A stretch of 64,000 nt of DNA from Chloroflexota bacterium (GCA_002746795.1 PDQY01000099.1:20015-84014), one strand, 5' to 3'. Shown: positions 10,992-22,400, numbered from the stretch's first letter. Numbers and translations are program-made. Notes: generated by a model not told the origin, from the sequence alone.

Positions 10992-11345
10992 CTAATACCG
11001 GGCATCAACATCAGCTAATGCCAACAACTCTTGGGCGACAACTTCTGTACGAAAGTGACGGCGACCGTTGCTATCTTGCCAACGGCGGGTTTGCAAACGA
11101 CCTTCAACATATATTTGCTGATTATCTGCCAAATAATCTCTAGCTAACTCTGCAAATCCATTCCAAGCAACAATGTTGAACCATTCACTTTCCTCATGCC
11201 GGTCTCCTTCTCCAGAAACCCAAGACCGGGGTACAACGATGGTAAAAGTTGCCACAGGACGGCCATTTGGCGTGTGCCGTAATTCTGGATCACCATCGAC
11301 TCTACCAATTAACATCACCTTGTTTAAACCTTTACTTACGTTCAT
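10992..11345 (-). CDS. ssb: Single-stranded DNA-binding protein
   Basis: LNKVMLIGRVDGDPELRHTPNGRPVATFTI; WFNIVAW. Confidence 0.95.
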   Translation of the reverse strand: MNVSKGLNKVMLIGRVDGDPELRHTPNGRPVATFTIVVPRSWVSGEGDRHEESEWFNIVAWNGFAELARDYLADNQQIYVEGRLQTRRWQDSNGRRHFRTEVVAQELLALADVDARY

Positions 11346-11384
11346 TGATTGACCCCTTGCTCATTTTACAATTTGTAAAACGAA

Positions 11385-11678
11385 TCACGCTTCTTTACGA
11401 ACAAACATATATCGGAGAATATCTTCAGTATACTGCATATTTCGCTCAATATCTGAGATTCGTGCCGGATCTACCTTTGCTTCATAAAAAACGTAATACC
11501 CTTCTTTGTGATTCTTGATTGGGTACGCCAAATAACGTTGACCCCAATGAGTCACTACTGGTGCTTCAGCAGATTCATCATTGTTTGTCACCCAACCGGT
11601 GACTCGTTTGATTATCTCTTCACGAGCCGCGTCATCTAATTTAGGCTGTAAAATTATTGTGAGTTCATATTCCCGCAT
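11385..11678 (-). CDS. rpsF: 30S ribosomal protein S6
   Basis: MREYELTIILQPKLDDAAREEI; THWGQRYLAYPIKNHKEGYYVFYE. Confidence 0.96.
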   Translation of the reverse strand: MREYELTIILQPKLDDAAREEIIKRVTGWVTNNDESAEAPVVTHWGQRYLAYPIKNHKEGYYVFYEAKVDPARISDIERNMQYTEDILRYMFVRKEA

Positions 11679-11939
11679 GTTGCAAATACCTCCTTTCCGT
11701 GGAATTACTCGGGCGAGCCTGCCCTTGACTAAGTCAAGAGCGGAAAGCAGCAGTAATGATTCGATTTTTTATGCTGCTGTGCAACAAAAAGCGAGGAATC
11801 ATAACACAAATTAAGAATCAGACAAATTTCTTTTGACCTCTTTCTTAGGAAAGTATAATGGTGCGTTGTAGCATACTATCTGAAGGCGAGAATGTGGAGG
11901 TATAACCACGAATTTCCGGCTCTATTCAAGGAGGTAAAT

Positions 11940-12017
11940 ATGACAGACAAAAGAACGGCCGTTTCCCCCCCATCATCAAACAAACCAAGGCGCTCCCCGT
12001 GGCCAGGAACTGAGTGA
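11940..12017 (+). CDS. Putative 25-aa small ORF coupled to the downstream gene
   Basis: AAGGAGG just upstream of [31 protein letters not shown] overlaps a GTG start as GTGA; contains one AACGGCCGTT. Confidence 0.4.
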   Translation: MTDKRTAVSPPSSNKPRRSPWPGTE

Positions 12018-13885
12018 ACGCAGGCTTACACATGAAAAACTTAACAAGATTGTTCACATTTATTTTTCTTACCAGCCTGCTCATGTTTGTGCTTAAGCCA
12101 GAAGAGAGTGAGGCACAAGGACAAACCGGACTCGTGTTGGCATTTTATTATGCCTGGTACAGCCCTGATTCCTTTGGATCAGGCAGCACCCCGTTTCAGC
12201 CGGTTTCGCCTTATTTTTCTACCGATGCGGGCACGATTCAGCGTCATGTCAATGAGGCGCGGTCTGCTGGTATTGACGGGTTTGTACAAAGTTGGTATGG
12301 GCCGCAAGTTGAAAATAACCAAACTGAGACCAATTTCCAAACGCTGCTGAATATTGCCAACGCCAGTGGTTTTAAGGCTGCTGTTGATTTTGAAGCAGCC
12401 AGTCCATTTTTTGCCAATAATCAAGATCGAATAAATGCTCTCAACACGTTGATTGCCACGCATGCCAATCATCCAGCTTATTTGCGGGTGGATGGTAAAC
12501 CGGTGATATTTTTCTGGGCAAATTGGTCGTTGACGCCTGCGGAATGGGTTGCTATTCGAGATGCGGTTGATCCCAATCACAACACGATTTGGATTGCAGA
12601 GGGTGGCAACACTGCTTATCTTAATTCATTTGATGGGCTGCATCTTTACAATATTGCGTGGGCGGCTAGTCCGGCTACAACGGCCGTTACCTGGGCAGCC
12701 AATACCCGAGCGGCAGCTTCGACCTATGGCGGCTTCAAATATTGGGTAGCAACAGCGATGCCTGGCTGGGATGACACGTTGCTGCCGCGAGGCGATGCCG
12801 CCTTTAGCCGAGACCGGGCTGGCGGGGATTTTTATCGCTCATCATTTGGCGGGGCGGCGTCCAGCTCGCCAGACATGCTCATCATCACCTCGTTCAATGA
12901 GTGGCGGGAAGGCAGCCAGATTGAACCAAGCACAACGTATGGCGATTATTATCTGCAGCTGACTGCTGAGTTGAGTGCTGGCTATAAAAGTGGCAGTCTG
13001 TCAGCCCCACCTCCCCCAGCCCAGCCTACAGCAGTACCTACAGAACAAACAGCACCAGCAACGGCCGTTACGCAAATTACGCCAGACGCCCCCACAGCTA
13101 CTGCGTCGCTGCCCACCAACACACCAGCACCAGCCACAACAGCTGCCCCGCAGCCCACGGCCACCTCGTGGGTAACGCCCACCGCTCAACCAGATGGCAA
13201 AATCCTGTACACGGTGCAAGAAGGAGAATCTCTTTTGTACATTGCCGATCTGTTTAACATTCCGCTAGACAACCTCATGACCTACAATGATATTGGCCGT
13301 GATGAAGTGTTACAGGTTGGGGAATCACTCATTATTGGTTACGCTATCCTGCCTGATGGGTCAACCATCATGCCGGGCAATCCGCAAGGACGTATCAAAA
13401 CAGATGGCACCATGGTGCATGTGGTTACCGCTGGAGACACGTTTATTGGCATCGCCACCACCTATAATCTCACAATTGACGCGCTATTTGAAGTGAGTGG
13501 CCTGGATAAAAACAGTGTCTTGCAACCAGGCCAAGAAGTTGTAGTTGGATTTCAGCCACGCCCGGCAGAAATTGGCGGCTCCACTAATCTGGCTGGTGAG
13601 GAAATCGATACTCCCACTCCAACCATTTCGGCTACAGAAACGGCCGTTCCCACGGCAACATTCACCCCCCGTCCCACAGAAACAGCTGCCGAAGTGGCTC
13701 TGGCCGCAGCCGAAGAGACACCCACGCCTCAACCAGAAAATGCTGACACACCATCCGAAACAGCTGAGCTTCCAGAGCAAACAACCGGACTGGATCTGCG
13801 CTCACTTTCGGTTGCCTTGTTGGGTTTAGTGGGTGCGCTGGCTCTGGGAGGTGCCGTGCTGCTGTTAATTGGGCGAAATAGGTAG
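12014..13885 (+). CDS. Secreted GH99-like (endo-alpha-mannanase family-like) protein with LysM domains and C-terminal TM anchor
   Basis: [28 protein letters not shown]; two LysM-like repeats; C-terminal [23 protein letters not shown]. Confidence 0.75.
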   Translation: MNAGLHMKNLTRLFTFIFLTSLLMFVLKPEESEAQGQTGLVLAFYYAWYSPDSFGSGSTPFQPVSPYFSTDAGTIQRHVNEARSAGIDGFVQSWYGPQVENNQTETNFQTLLNIANASGFKAAVDFEAASPFFANNQDRINALNTLIATHANHPAYLRVDGKPVIFFWANWSLTPAEWVAIRDAVDPNHNTIWIAEGGNTAYLNSFDGLHLYNIAWAASPATTAVTWAANTRAAASTYGGFKYWVATAMPGWDDTLLPRGDAAFSRDRAGGDFYRSSFGGAASSSPDMLIITSFNEWREGSQIEPSTTYGDYYLQLTAELSAGYKSGSLSAPPPPAQPTAVPTEQTAPATAVTQITPDAPTATASLPTNTPAPATTAAPQPTATSWVTPTAQPDGKILYTVQEGESLLYIADLFNIPLDNLMTYNDIGRDEVLQVGESLIIGYAILPDGSTIMPGNPQGRIKTDGTMVHVVTAGDTFIGIATTYNLTIDALFEVSGLDKNSVLQPGQEVVVGFQPRPAEIGGSTNLAGEEIDTPTPTISATETAVPTATFTPRPTETAAEVALAAAEETPTPQPENADTPSETAELPEQTTGLDLRSLSVALLGLVGALALGGAVLLLIGRNR

Positions 13886-13919
13886 CTGACATGCGTTCCT
13901 CTCCCCAAACGCCATGTCG

Positions 13920-15302
13920 TTATTGGGGAACCAGCGACACTTTGATGGCCTCCGCCAAGGTGCGGCAGCCGATTAATTCCAGGCCATCCGGGGCTTTATA
14001 ATTTTGCTTGCGCGTAGAGCGAGGTACCACACAGCGGCGAAAGCCTAGTTTCACGGCCTCTTTCAGCCGGGTTTCCAGTTGGCTAACAGCTCGCAGTTCA
14101 CCGCTCAACCCAATTTCACCCACGAATGCCATGTCTGCATGAATGGGTTGGTCTTTGACGCTGCTGGCCAGTGACACGGCCACAGCCAAGTCAGCGGCTG
14201 GCTCTCCAATTTGCAATCCCCCAATCACGTTGATGAAGACATCTTTGTCGTACAGGGGCACATGGACACGTCGGGTGAGAACGGCCGTTAACAGCAGCAG
14301 CCGGTTGTAATCGACACCATTTGCCGTGCGGCGCGGGTTGGCAAAGGTCGTCGCACTGGCTAAGGCTTGCACCTCTACCAATAACGGCCGTGTGCCTTCG
14401 ATGGTGACAGCGATGGCGGAACCAGGGGCATTGACCTGCCGTTCTGCCAAAAATGCTTCAGAGGGATTAGGCACTTCTACCATGCCTTCTTCGCGCATCT
14501 CAAACACGCCCACCTCGCTGGTAGCACCAAACCGGTTCTTAACGCTGCGCAACAGCCGATAGCGGTGGAAGGGATCTCCCTCCAGGTAAAGCACTGTATC
14601 TACGATATGTTCTAGCACTCGTGGCCCGGCAATGGCTCCCTCTTTTGTCACATGACCAACAAGGAAGATGGTTACGCCTGAATTTTTGGCGAGATCCTGG
14701 AAGCTGCTGGCGCATTCACGCACCTGGCTCACGCTGCCAGCAGAAGAGGTCAACCGTTCATCGTAGGTCGTTTGGATGCTGTCTACAATCACTAAAGTTG
14801 GCTGAATTTCTTCAATGTGTTTGTGAACGGCCGTTAAGTTTGTTTCTGTCACCAAATACAGATCATGAGCTGCAACTTTCATGCGCTCCGCTCGCATCTT
14901 GATCTGACGGGCACTCTCCTCTCCCGAAACATACAAAGTAGGGCCATGCTGATTCGCCATCATCGCCGCAATTTGCAGCAGCAAAGTCGATTTGCCAATG
15001 CCCGGTTCACCCCCCACCAGCACCAAAGAGCCCGGCACCACGCCGCCGCCCAATACCCGAGAGAATTCAGCCACTGAAACCGCCAATCTATCAAAACTAT
15101 CTGCTGTGACCTCAGCCAGGCGCTGCGGCTGACTAGCCACATGCCTTTGCGCTCGCCGATTTTTGGCGGCTGCGGGAGGTGCCGATACCAAAACTTGTTC
15201 TTCCATGGTGCCAAATTCGCCGCATTTAGGACATTTGCCCATATAAGCAGGTGTGGTTCGACCACAATTGCGGCAAACATATTGGGATTTACTTTTTGCC
15301 AT
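13920..15302 (-). CDS. radA: DNA repair protein RadA
   Basis: Zinc finger CRNCGRTTPAYMGKCPKCGEFGTMEE, Walker A GGEPGIGKSTLLLQ, KNRFGATSEVGVFEM; start chosen at MAKSKSQYVC. Confidence 0.95.
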   Translation of the reverse strand: MAKSKSQYVCRNCGRTTPAYMGKCPKCGEFGTMEEQVLVSAPPAAAKNRRAQRHVASQPQRLAEVTADSFDRLAVSVAEFSRVLGGGVVPGSLVLVGGEPGIGKSTLLLQIAAMMANQHGPTLYVSGEESARQIKMRAERMKVAAHDLYLVTETNLTAVHKHIEEIQPTLVIVDSIQTTYDERLTSSAGSVSQVRECASSFQDLAKNSGVTIFLVGHVTKEGAIAGPRVLEHIVDTVLYLEGDPFHRYRLLRSVKNRFGATSEVGVFEMREEGMVEVPNPSEAFLAERQVNAPGSAIAVTIEGTRPLLVEVQALASATTFANPRRTANGVDYNRLLLLTAVLTRRVHVPLYDKDVFINVIGGLQIGEPAADLAVAVSLASSVKDQPIHADMAFVGEIGLSGELRAVSQLETRLKEAVKLGFRRCVVPRSTRKQNYKAPDGLELIGCRTLAEAIKVSLVPQ

Positions 15303-15356
15303 AAGCCACTTCCTTCCTAAGGATAAAACTGCATAATTTTTCGTCCATTTTAGCAT

Positions 15357-15656
15357 ATGCTATACTCCAACGCTGTGATTGACTGGTATGCTGTTGTCAT
15401 CAACCTTTTCTGGATAATTGGGTTAGCCATTTTGCTAGCGTCTTTTAGCTACCATTATTGGCTGGCCGGGGAAGAAGAACGGCCGTTAAAGGTGCAGTTA
15501 AAAGGGATCTCGTTCCAGAAAACCCTTTGGTTTAGCATTTTCCTGATTTCATTAGGGGCAGCTGGTACCAGCCAACATTACTGGGAAATTGCAATATGGA
15601 CTATTCTCACATTGATTTGTGCAGCCAATCTATTTAAACTGTTCAAAGAAAAGTAA
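15357..15656 (+). CDS. Small two- or three-TM hypothetical protein
   Basis: 99-aa ORF with hydrophobic segments, upstream of the Wzc-like gene. Confidence 0.5.
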   Translation: MLYSNAVIDWYAVVINLFWIIGLAILLASFSYHYWLAGEEERPLKVQLKGISFQKTLWFSIFLISLGAAGTSQHYWEIAIWTILTLICAANLFKLFKEK

Positions 15657-15723
15657 ATACAAGCAATCTTATCGGCTGTAATAAAGTTACGGGTTAAGAT
15701 GCTGCTTCTTAGGACTGATCAGT

Positions 15724-17379
15724 ATGGAACTAAAAAACTACTTTTTACTAATATGGCGATGGGTCTGGCTCATTATTCTTGGCGTTGTGATTGCAGCCAT
15801 TGCTGCTTTTCTCATCAGCAAGAACACTGCGCCTGTTTACCAATCCACATCGCGTCTTCTCATTGACCAGGCGCCGGGTGCAGGCTCTGGCAATGATTAC
15901 ACCCAAATATTAGTAGAAGAACGTCTTGCCCAAACCTACGTAGAACTGCTCAAAACAGACCCCATCCTCGAAGAAACAATTAGCCAACTTGAGCTTCCAA
16001 TGAGCGTACCCACCCTTAAGAAAATGATTTCCGTTTCTGCGCCACAAGAGACGCAAATCATCATCATTCAGGTTGAAGATACCAACAAAGATCGCGCTGC
16101 TCTTATTGCCAACACATTGGGTCAAGTATTTATTTTTGAAAATCAAAAGAGAGAAAGTCTACGTTATGCAGATCCCATCAATAATTGGGAAGAGAGACTT
16201 CAGGAAATTGGGGATCAGATAGAAACGATTGAAACTGAAATCAACACACTCAATGCCCAAGGAAAAGAGATAACACCCGAAGAGAGCGCCACACTTTCTC
16301 GTCTAGAAACCAATCTGAACGAGGCACAAATACGCTACACAGAAACCTTCAACAATCTGAATGATTTGCAAATCAAGCAAGCTAAAGAAACAAGTAACCT
16401 CATTCAAATTGAAGAAGCCAAACCCCATGAAATTCCCATTCGTCCCCGTACAGAAACAAATGTTTTGTTGGCCGCAGCGGTTGGGGGCATGATAGCAGTG
16501 GGCATTATCTTCCTCATCGAATACTTGGATGACACCATAAAAACTCCTGATCAAGTATTAGAAAAGACGAATCTGGCCACGTTAGGTGCGATTGCCATCA
16601 TCAAGGATCACACAATCGGTTCAGGCTTAATCACACAAAACGCTCCACGCGATCCTATCTCCGAAGCGTATCGCATCATACGAACCAACTTGAGTTTTTC
16701 CACAGTCGATAAAGAACTCAAGAGTTATCTTGTTACCAGTGCCTCACCTGGAGAAGGTAAATCAACCACAGCCGCGAATCTGGCTGTGGTTTTGGCGCAA
16801 ACAGGGAAAAAAGTGGTGCTGATTGACGCAGATTTGCGGCGCCCCATCCAACACAAGATATTCAACTTACCCAATAACATGGGGCTTACCACGTCTATTC
16901 TCGATGGTCGCACACCAGTGACGGCTCATTTACAACAAACCAAGATCAGTAATCTTGGTTTGCTCACCAGCGGTCCAATCCCGCCAAATCCCTCTGAATT
17001 GCTTAACTCACGGCGAATGCAAGATGTGCTAAAAGAACTCGAAGACAATTCAGATTTGGTCATTTTTGATACGCCTCCTGTGCTGACTGTAGCTGATGCC
17101 TCAATCATTGGACCACAAGTCAATGGGGTGCTGCTGGTTATTAACACGGGACGTACGAGACAAGAGGCGTTTATCAATGCAGTTGACAGGTTACGCAGAA
17201 CGGGTACCCATATTTTTGGGGCTATTTTCAATAGGGTGAAGCTAGATCGCTCCAGCTATGGTTATTATTATTACTCGTCATATGAATACAATGCGAAATC
17301 CAAGAAGCGCCGTTCAAGAAGATTATCTAAATCTTCTAGAATCCCTAGTTGGATAACAAGTATCATCAAACGATCATGA
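15724..17379 (+). CDS. Polysaccharide co-polymerase / BY-kinase (Wzc/CapAB-like)
   Basis: N-terminal Wzz region, Walker A SASPGEGKSTTAANLAVVLAQTGKKVVLIDADLRRP, Tyr-rich tail SYGYYYYSSYEY. Confidence 0.9.
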   Translation: MELKNYFLLIWRWVWLIILGVVIAAIAAFLISKNTAPVYQSTSRLLIDQAPGAGSGNDYTQILVEERLAQTYVELLKTDPILEETISQLELPMSVPTLKKMISVSAPQETQIIIIQVEDTNKDRAALIANTLGQVFIFENQKRESLRYADPINNWEERLQEIGDQIETIETEINTLNAQGKEITPEESATLSRLETNLNEAQIRYTETFNNLNDLQIKQAKETSNLIQIEEAKPHEIPIRPRTETNVLLAAAVGGMIAVGIIFLIEYLDDTIKTPDQVLEKTNLATLGAIAIIKDHTIGSGLITQNAPRDPISEAYRIIRTNLSFSTVDKELKSYLVTSASPGEGKSTTAANLAVVLAQTGKKVVLIDADLRRPIQHKIFNLPNNMGLTTSILDGRTPVTAHLQQTKISNLGLLTSGPIPPNPSELLNSRRMQDVLKELEDNSDLVIFDTPPVLTVADASIIGPQVNGVLLVINTGRTRQEAFINAVDRLRRTGTHIFGAIFNRVKLDRSSYGYYYYSSYEYNAKSKKRRSRRLSKSSRIPSWITSIIKRS

Positions 17380-17849
17380 GTCAGGGTGCAGCTTCTCGAG
17401 CAAATAAAGCCTCTAATTGGCTCATTTTAATAGGCTTTTTGTGGATCTTATTAGGTGGCGGTCTCATTTTTTACCAGCTGATCGTTCCACCATCAGTAAC
17501 AGTGCAATGGGATACCGAAACAGAAATCAACACGGCTGGCTTCAATTTGTATCGGAGCGAATCTGAGAAGGATGATTATATTCTTATCAATGAGACGCTG
17601 ATTGATAGTGAGGGTAACTCTGTTTCTGGGGCTTCATACGAATATGTCGATAGTTCAGTCGAGCGGGGAAAGACATTCTATTACCTGCTCGAAGAAGTGC
17701 AGATTGATGGACAGGTAAACAGGTATGAAGATGAAAAATTTTTGTATGCAGTCCCTGGATTATCGGGGTTAATTGTGCTGCTGGCAACGGTCGTTATTGT
17801 TGTCGGGTTAGCATTGTTGGTGATGGGATTTAAAGAATTAAGAAATTAG
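17376..17849 (+). CDS. Membrane protein with fibronectin-like extracellular domain
   Basis: VTVQWDTETEINTAGFNLYRSES between two TM segments; ATGA overlap with upstream gene. Confidence 0.65.
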   Translation: MSQGAASRANKASNWLILIGFLWILLGGGLIFYQLIVPPSVTVQWDTETEINTAGFNLYRSESEKDDYILINETLIDSEGNSVSGASYEYVDSSVERGKTFYYLLEEVQIDGQVNRYEDEKFLYAVPGLSGLIVLLATVVIVVGLALLVMGFKELRN

Positions 17850-17862
17850 GCATCATGTTTTA

Positions 17863-18132
17863 ATGAATAATTATCCAATCATTCATCCTGGATTAACCTG
17901 GCGACTGTTAGATGGTGAAGCCGTTATTGTTTCACCCGTAACAGGGGAAATTCGGGTCTTAAATCAAGTGGGTGCAGAAATATGGCAGATGGTTGCCAAT
18001 GATTTCACTTTTGCCCAAATTGTTTCTGCCATCACGAAGCAATACGGTCTGTCGGCCAAAGAAGCAGAGTCAGATTTATCAAATTTTTTAGTTGATCTAG
18101 AAGATCGTGGATTAATTTCTTGGCAAAAATAG
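17863..18132 (+). CDS. PqqD family protein (RRE-like fold)
   Basis: VNQVGAEIWQMV-type core; 89 aa: LDGEAVIVSPVTGEIRVLNQVGAEIWQMVANDFTFAQIVSAITKQYG. Confidence 0.8.
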   Translation: MNNYPIIHPGLTWRLLDGEAVIVSPVTGEIRVLNQVGAEIWQMVANDFTFAQIVSAITKQYGLSAKEAESDLSNFLVDLEDRGLISWQK

Positions 18133-18161
18133 CCAATAAATTTTCTGAGGGGTTACATATT

Positions 18162-21100
18162 ATGTATCACTGGAAAATGTTCAAAATTGGATTACCACTT
18201 GTTTCTTCAATATTTTTGTTAATTGGCGTACTCTTTTCGCTCCAAGCTGAACCACTACCTCAAACTGAAATCACGCCTCCTGAGACTGTTGACGTCCCCA
18301 CGCAAACAGGTGTTTCTATTTTAAAGCAGGATAATGATGGGCTTTTGATTGCCTTGAATACGGCCATCATCAATTCCACCAATGATGTTTATCTGTTGCA
18401 GCATGAATTGAATGCCAATATCCAAGAACCTGGGGCACCGGCATTGCCTTACTACTCAACATTTATTGCGCTCCCCCCGGAGGCCAATGTCTCTATCACC
18501 GTTACCCCAATTGAAGTCCATACGGTAAATAATGTGGTTATTCCAGCAGTTGAAGCGCCGACTTTATCGTTTATTAACTATGATGAGGAGTCTCCTTTCC
18601 CGGTAACGGCCGTTACTCCGCAAGTCGCCTCTGACAAAACAGAGCAAGCCATTTACCCCGCTTCAACACAAATCCCCAACACCATCTATCAACTCTCTGA
18701 GCCCATGTATTTCCGAGATATACGTCTTGTTAAACTAGATTTATTCCCTTTGCAATACCGCCCCCAACAACAAGAAGTAACGCAAACCTCTCAAATGCTC
18801 GTTAACATTCAATTTCATGGGGCAAAATTCGACAACTTACAGCCAGCTCCAAGCGTGCATGACATCTATCACAACAGCCTGGCCCATAAGATATTGAATT
18901 TTGAACAAGGGAAAGCATGGCGCAGTTTACCTTCCTCGATGCAAGCTACTGGAGACAATAAAGCCTCTGCGAGCCTAGTTTCTCTTCCGGCGGGGGCAAC
19001 CGCCTACAAAATCGAGATCGATCAAGATGGCATCTACGACATAACAGGACAAGATTTGACAAGCGCTGGCATGGCGATCAGCAACATCAATCCTGACCAT
19101 ATTGAATTCATGTCAAGGGGTGAACCTGTGGCGTATGAATTTATTAAAAATGGCGCCAATGCAGGCATAATTGAGGCAAATGACATTATTCGCTTTTACG
19201 GAGAAGGCGTGAATGGCTCACGCCGGGAAAAACAGTTCCTCACCCATAACATCTATTGGTTGTGGTCTGATCCTGATGGCTCATCAACTTCCATCGACAC
19301 CCTGCCCAATAACCCAGACGCTGATTTGGCAACCTCCTTCATTGACTCCATCACAAGAGAAGATGAAAACTACTTCTTCAGCACCTGGACAGATCAGTGG
19401 GAGCAATTCCCAAATGAACCTGATTCCTGGTATTGGGCACATTTGAGAAGCCCAACCTCTCAAAATTATGAAATAGAACTGCCAGATCCAATCCTGGAAG
19501 ACACGCAGGCCACCACATACACTGTTGAGGTTTTGACCCGGGAAAGCTATGTAAATGAGTTTAATTACTCAGTAGAAGTCTGCTTGAATGGGACATTCGG
19601 CTGTGTGCAAACGACATGGACAGGCCATCAAAATGTCAATATCATGAATACGGTTCCCATGACATCTTTAGTTCCTGGGACAAATGAATTCACCATCAAC
19701 CTTTCCAATTCTGTAGCCCCCGACAGTCGAGTTCGCCTTTTCCTCAACCGCATTACAGTTGAATACCTGCGTTCCTTGAAAGCAGTGGATGACGAATTGT
19801 TCTTTACGGATGCTGTGGGTGGGCGCACAATGATTGTGCAAGATTTCAGTGAAGGCGAGCCCGACAACATCTTGGTGTGGGATATTACGACTCCACTTAA
19901 CCCCACCCAAATCGCCTTAGATTATGATGACATCTTAGAAAATAACGGCCGTTATACCTATACCATTGGGATCCCAAACACCACAACCACAACACAACAA
20001 TACATCGCCACAACCGTATCAAACACATTATCACCCGATCATATTAGCCAATATCAAGTGCCAACAACCATAGAACCCGTTGACGGCGCTGACTGGGTTG
20101 CCATATCTTACAAAGATTTTCTACCCCAAACACAAAATCTAGCTGAACACCGGGCACAAGCAGCGTATGGCGGCATGAAAACCCATGTTGTTGATATTGA
20201 AGATGTCATCAATCTTTACTATCATGGGCTGGCAATGCCAGAAGCCATCCATGCCTTTTTAGAAAACTCATTAACCTGGCCCACAAAACCAAGTTACGTT
20301 GTTTTAATGGGAGATGGCGTTGTGTCACCACGGCACCTACCCTGTGCAGCTTATTGCTACAGCGACTGGGACGTGAATGCACAGAATTTTGTGCCAACCG
20401 ACATACAGTTTATAGATAGATACCAAGGGTTAACCCCCACAGACAGCACATACGTATTCTTAGTCGGAGATGATCTTCTAGCAGATATGGCAATTGGTCG
20501 TTTAGCCGCAGAATCCATTAGCCAGGCTGAAGCCATGGTCGATAAAATCATCCGCTATGAAGAGAATTTGCTCGCCAAAGTCCCCGGCTACCAACGAGTT
20601 CTCTTTATTGCAGATAACCCAGACCCCGACGCTGGCGGCAATTTCTGCGATACCAACCTCGAGCAAACTGGCTCATTAATCCCAGCAGATTACGAACAAA
20701 CCCATTTGTGTAGAGAAGATTACGCAAACGATGTCGCTTTTACAGAAACGATCAAAGCCGAAACATATCCGGGAGCTGCCATTCTGACCTATCGCGGCCA
20801 TGGTGCGATTCACGCCTGGGGCAACTCGCCTAGATTTTGGAGCGCAGATTCATCGGTAAGTGACGAAGCGCTAAAACGCACATGGGCCAATCACTTAAGC
20901 CAAAAACCTGTCGCCATCCTCAGTGCAGATTGTTTAGATGGATATTTTGCCTTGCCTGGGCATTCCGGTTTGAGCGAAAGATTCATGAACCTGGATGAGT
21001 ATGCCGGAGCAGCCGCTCATTGGTCATCATCTGGATTGGGGCTTGATCACGAACATACCGCTCTCCTGGAAGGATTTTATGAAAGCTTGTTTGGCACGGA

Positions 21101-21263
21101 ACAAATCCGTCTCGGAGACGCCACAAATTATGCTAAACTACATTTTAGCTTGAGTGCAAATTATGCTAAATCTGAGATGTATAGCTTTAATCTACAAGGA
21201 GATCCAGCCATGCAGATTAACGTCCTCGATCTCAGTGTTTTTCTGCCTGTTATCATCAGATAA
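18162..21263 (+). CDS. Peptidase C25 (gingipain-like) secreted protein
   Basis: DLLADMAIGRLAAES, ILTYRGHGAIHAWG, ILSADCLDGYF (His/Cys dyad); C-terminus SVFLPVIIR. Confidence 0.82.
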   Translation: MYHWKMFKIGLPLVSSIFLLIGVLFSLQAEPLPQTEITPPETVDVPTQTGVSILKQDNDGLLIALNTAIINSTNDVYLLQHELNANIQEPGAPALPYYSTFIALPPEANVSITVTPIEVHTVNNVVIPAVEAPTLSFINYDEESPFPVTAVTPQVASDKTEQAIYPASTQIPNTIYQLSEPMYFRDIRLVKLDLFPLQYRPQQQEVTQTSQMLVNIQFHGAKFDNLQPAPSVHDIYHNSLAHKILNFEQGKAWRSLPSSMQATGDNKASASLVSLPAGATAYKIEIDQDGIYDITGQDLTSAGMAISNINPDHIEFMSRGEPVAYEFIKNGANAGIIEANDIIRFYGEGVNGSRREKQFLTHNIYWLWSDPDGSSTSIDTLPNNPDADLATSFIDSITREDENYFFSTWTDQWEQFPNEPDSWYWAHLRSPTSQNYEIELPDPILEDTQATTYTVEVLTRESYVNEFNYSVEVCLNGTFGCVQTTWTGHQNVNIMNTVPMTSLVPGTNEFTINLSNSVAPDSRVRLFLNRITVEYLRSLKAVDDELFFTDAVGGRTMIVQDFSEGEPDNILVWDITTPLNPTQIALDYDDILENNGRYTYTIGIPNTTTTTQQYIATTVSNTLSPDHISQYQVPTTIEPVDGADWVAISYKDFLPQTQNLAEHRAQAAYGGMKTHVVDIEDVINLYYHGLAMPEAIHAFLENSLTWPTKPSYVVLMGDGVVSPRHLPCAAYCYSDWDVNAQNFVPTDIQFIDRYQGLTPTDSTYVFLVGDDLLADMAIGRLAAESISQAEAMVDKIIRYEENLLAKVPGYQRVLFIADNPDPDAGGNFCDTNLEQTGSLIPADYEQTHLCREDYANDVAFTETIKAETYPGAAILTYRGHGAIHAWGNSPRFWSADSSVSDEALKRTWANHLSQKPVAILSADCLDGYFALPGHSGLSERFMNLDEYAGAAAHWSSSGLGLDHEHTALLEGFYESLFGTEQIRLGDATNYAKLHFSLSANYAKSEMYSFNLQGDPAMQINVLDLSVFLPVIIR

Positions 21264-21299
21264 AATCCTATTGTCATCAGATCATAAAAGGAAGAATTA

Positions 21300-22400
21300 G
21301 TGGACAATATTTTTACCAAAACAGCCATCTTCATCGTCTTGCTCATCATTATCTTGGCGTTCGTGGGCACGCCTGCCTCCGCTAATGAACCGACAGCTGT
21401 TGGCTTGGAATCTTTTACGTTAACTCCGCTCAACAATGCTGTGCGCATTGATTGGGAAACAGGCAGCGAATCTGGCACCCTGGCATTCATAATTAAACGG
21501 GGCACAAATGGCAGCGAACAACATTTAGATTATCTAGGTGACAATGGCTTCATATACGCCGAAGGTGGCGTGGCTATCGGTCATGATTACTCTGTGACAG
21601 ACAATCAAGTGCAAAATGGCGACACACATACTTACATCTTAGTTGAAATTGAGCATGATAACAGTGAGCATGAACTTGACAGAGCGACTGTAACAGTTGG
21701 GATTCCGGCCACAAGTACGCCAGCTATTATACAAACGGACAGCGCAGCAACCTCTACTAGCCCCAGTACCGGCCAGAGTACTGCCACGATTAGACCCACA
21801 GCCACAGCTACCTCTGCTTCAGGAGCCGACAATTCTATAAACGTGCCCACCAGCACGCCCCGCAGAATTGTTACAGTGACCCCCCGGCCGACTGCGACAC
21901 CTAAAAACACGGCAGCACCAACGGCTGCCATTGTCAGCAACAGCAGTTCTAGCAATCAAGGGAACAAATCTCAAAGTGAAGCAACCCCACATTCAAGTGC
22001 AGAAACTGATACAGCTAATACAAATCCACTTGGTGTAAATGACGTGTTTGCTCAAGATGAAGAAACGACAAGCCCCACGGAAGTTGCCAATGTTTCCTGG
22101 TCACAAGCACAAGAAACTTATCCTGTTTCCACACCCACGGCCGTTTCTGTTGATACCTACCCCGATCATCCCAACAGCCCAACGGCTGTAGCGCCAACAA
22201 CAGACAGCGTGCCAGTTATTGGCAATCCCCAAGGATACAATCCACAATCGCCCGTGGATCAGCCTGAAAACGCTGGGACGTCCAATGCAGATTCTGCGCA
22301 AAGTAACCTTTTCTTATGGTTCGGCTTCATTGTCGCTTTGCTTATTTTTGCAACAGGTCTGATTGGCTCCATTATTTTATTCACCCGAAAAGCAAAATAG
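21300..22400 (+). CDS. Secreted S/T/P-rich protein with C-terminal TM anchor
   Basis: Signal peptide, low-complexity STP region, C-terminal LFLWFGFIVALLIFATGLIGSIILFTRKAK. Confidence 0.65.
   Translation: MDNIFTKTAIFIVLLIIILAFVGTPASANEPTAVGLESFTLTPLNNAVRIDWETGSESGTLAFIIKRGTNGSEQHLDYLGDNGFIYAEGGVAIGHDYSVTDNQVQNGDTHTYILVEIEHDNSEHELDRATVTVGIPATSTPAIIQTDSAATSTSPSTGQSTATIRPTATATSASGADNSINVPTSTPRRIVTVTPRPTATPKNTAAPTAAIVSNSSSSNQGNKSQSEATPHSSAETDTANTNPLGVNDVFAQDEETTSPTEVANVSWSQAQETYPVSTPTAVSVDTYPDHPNSPTAVAPTTDSVPVIGNPQGYNPQSPVDQPENAGTSNADSAQSNLFLWFGFIVALLIFATGLIGSIILFTRKAK

Noticed and set aside
12982-13219. Antisense ORFs over T/P-rich regions (also 2844-3203, 31393-31794, 21632-21955)
   Set aside because: Low-complexity antisense of ACC/CCA-rich codons leaves stop-free frames; no RBS or recognisable domain.
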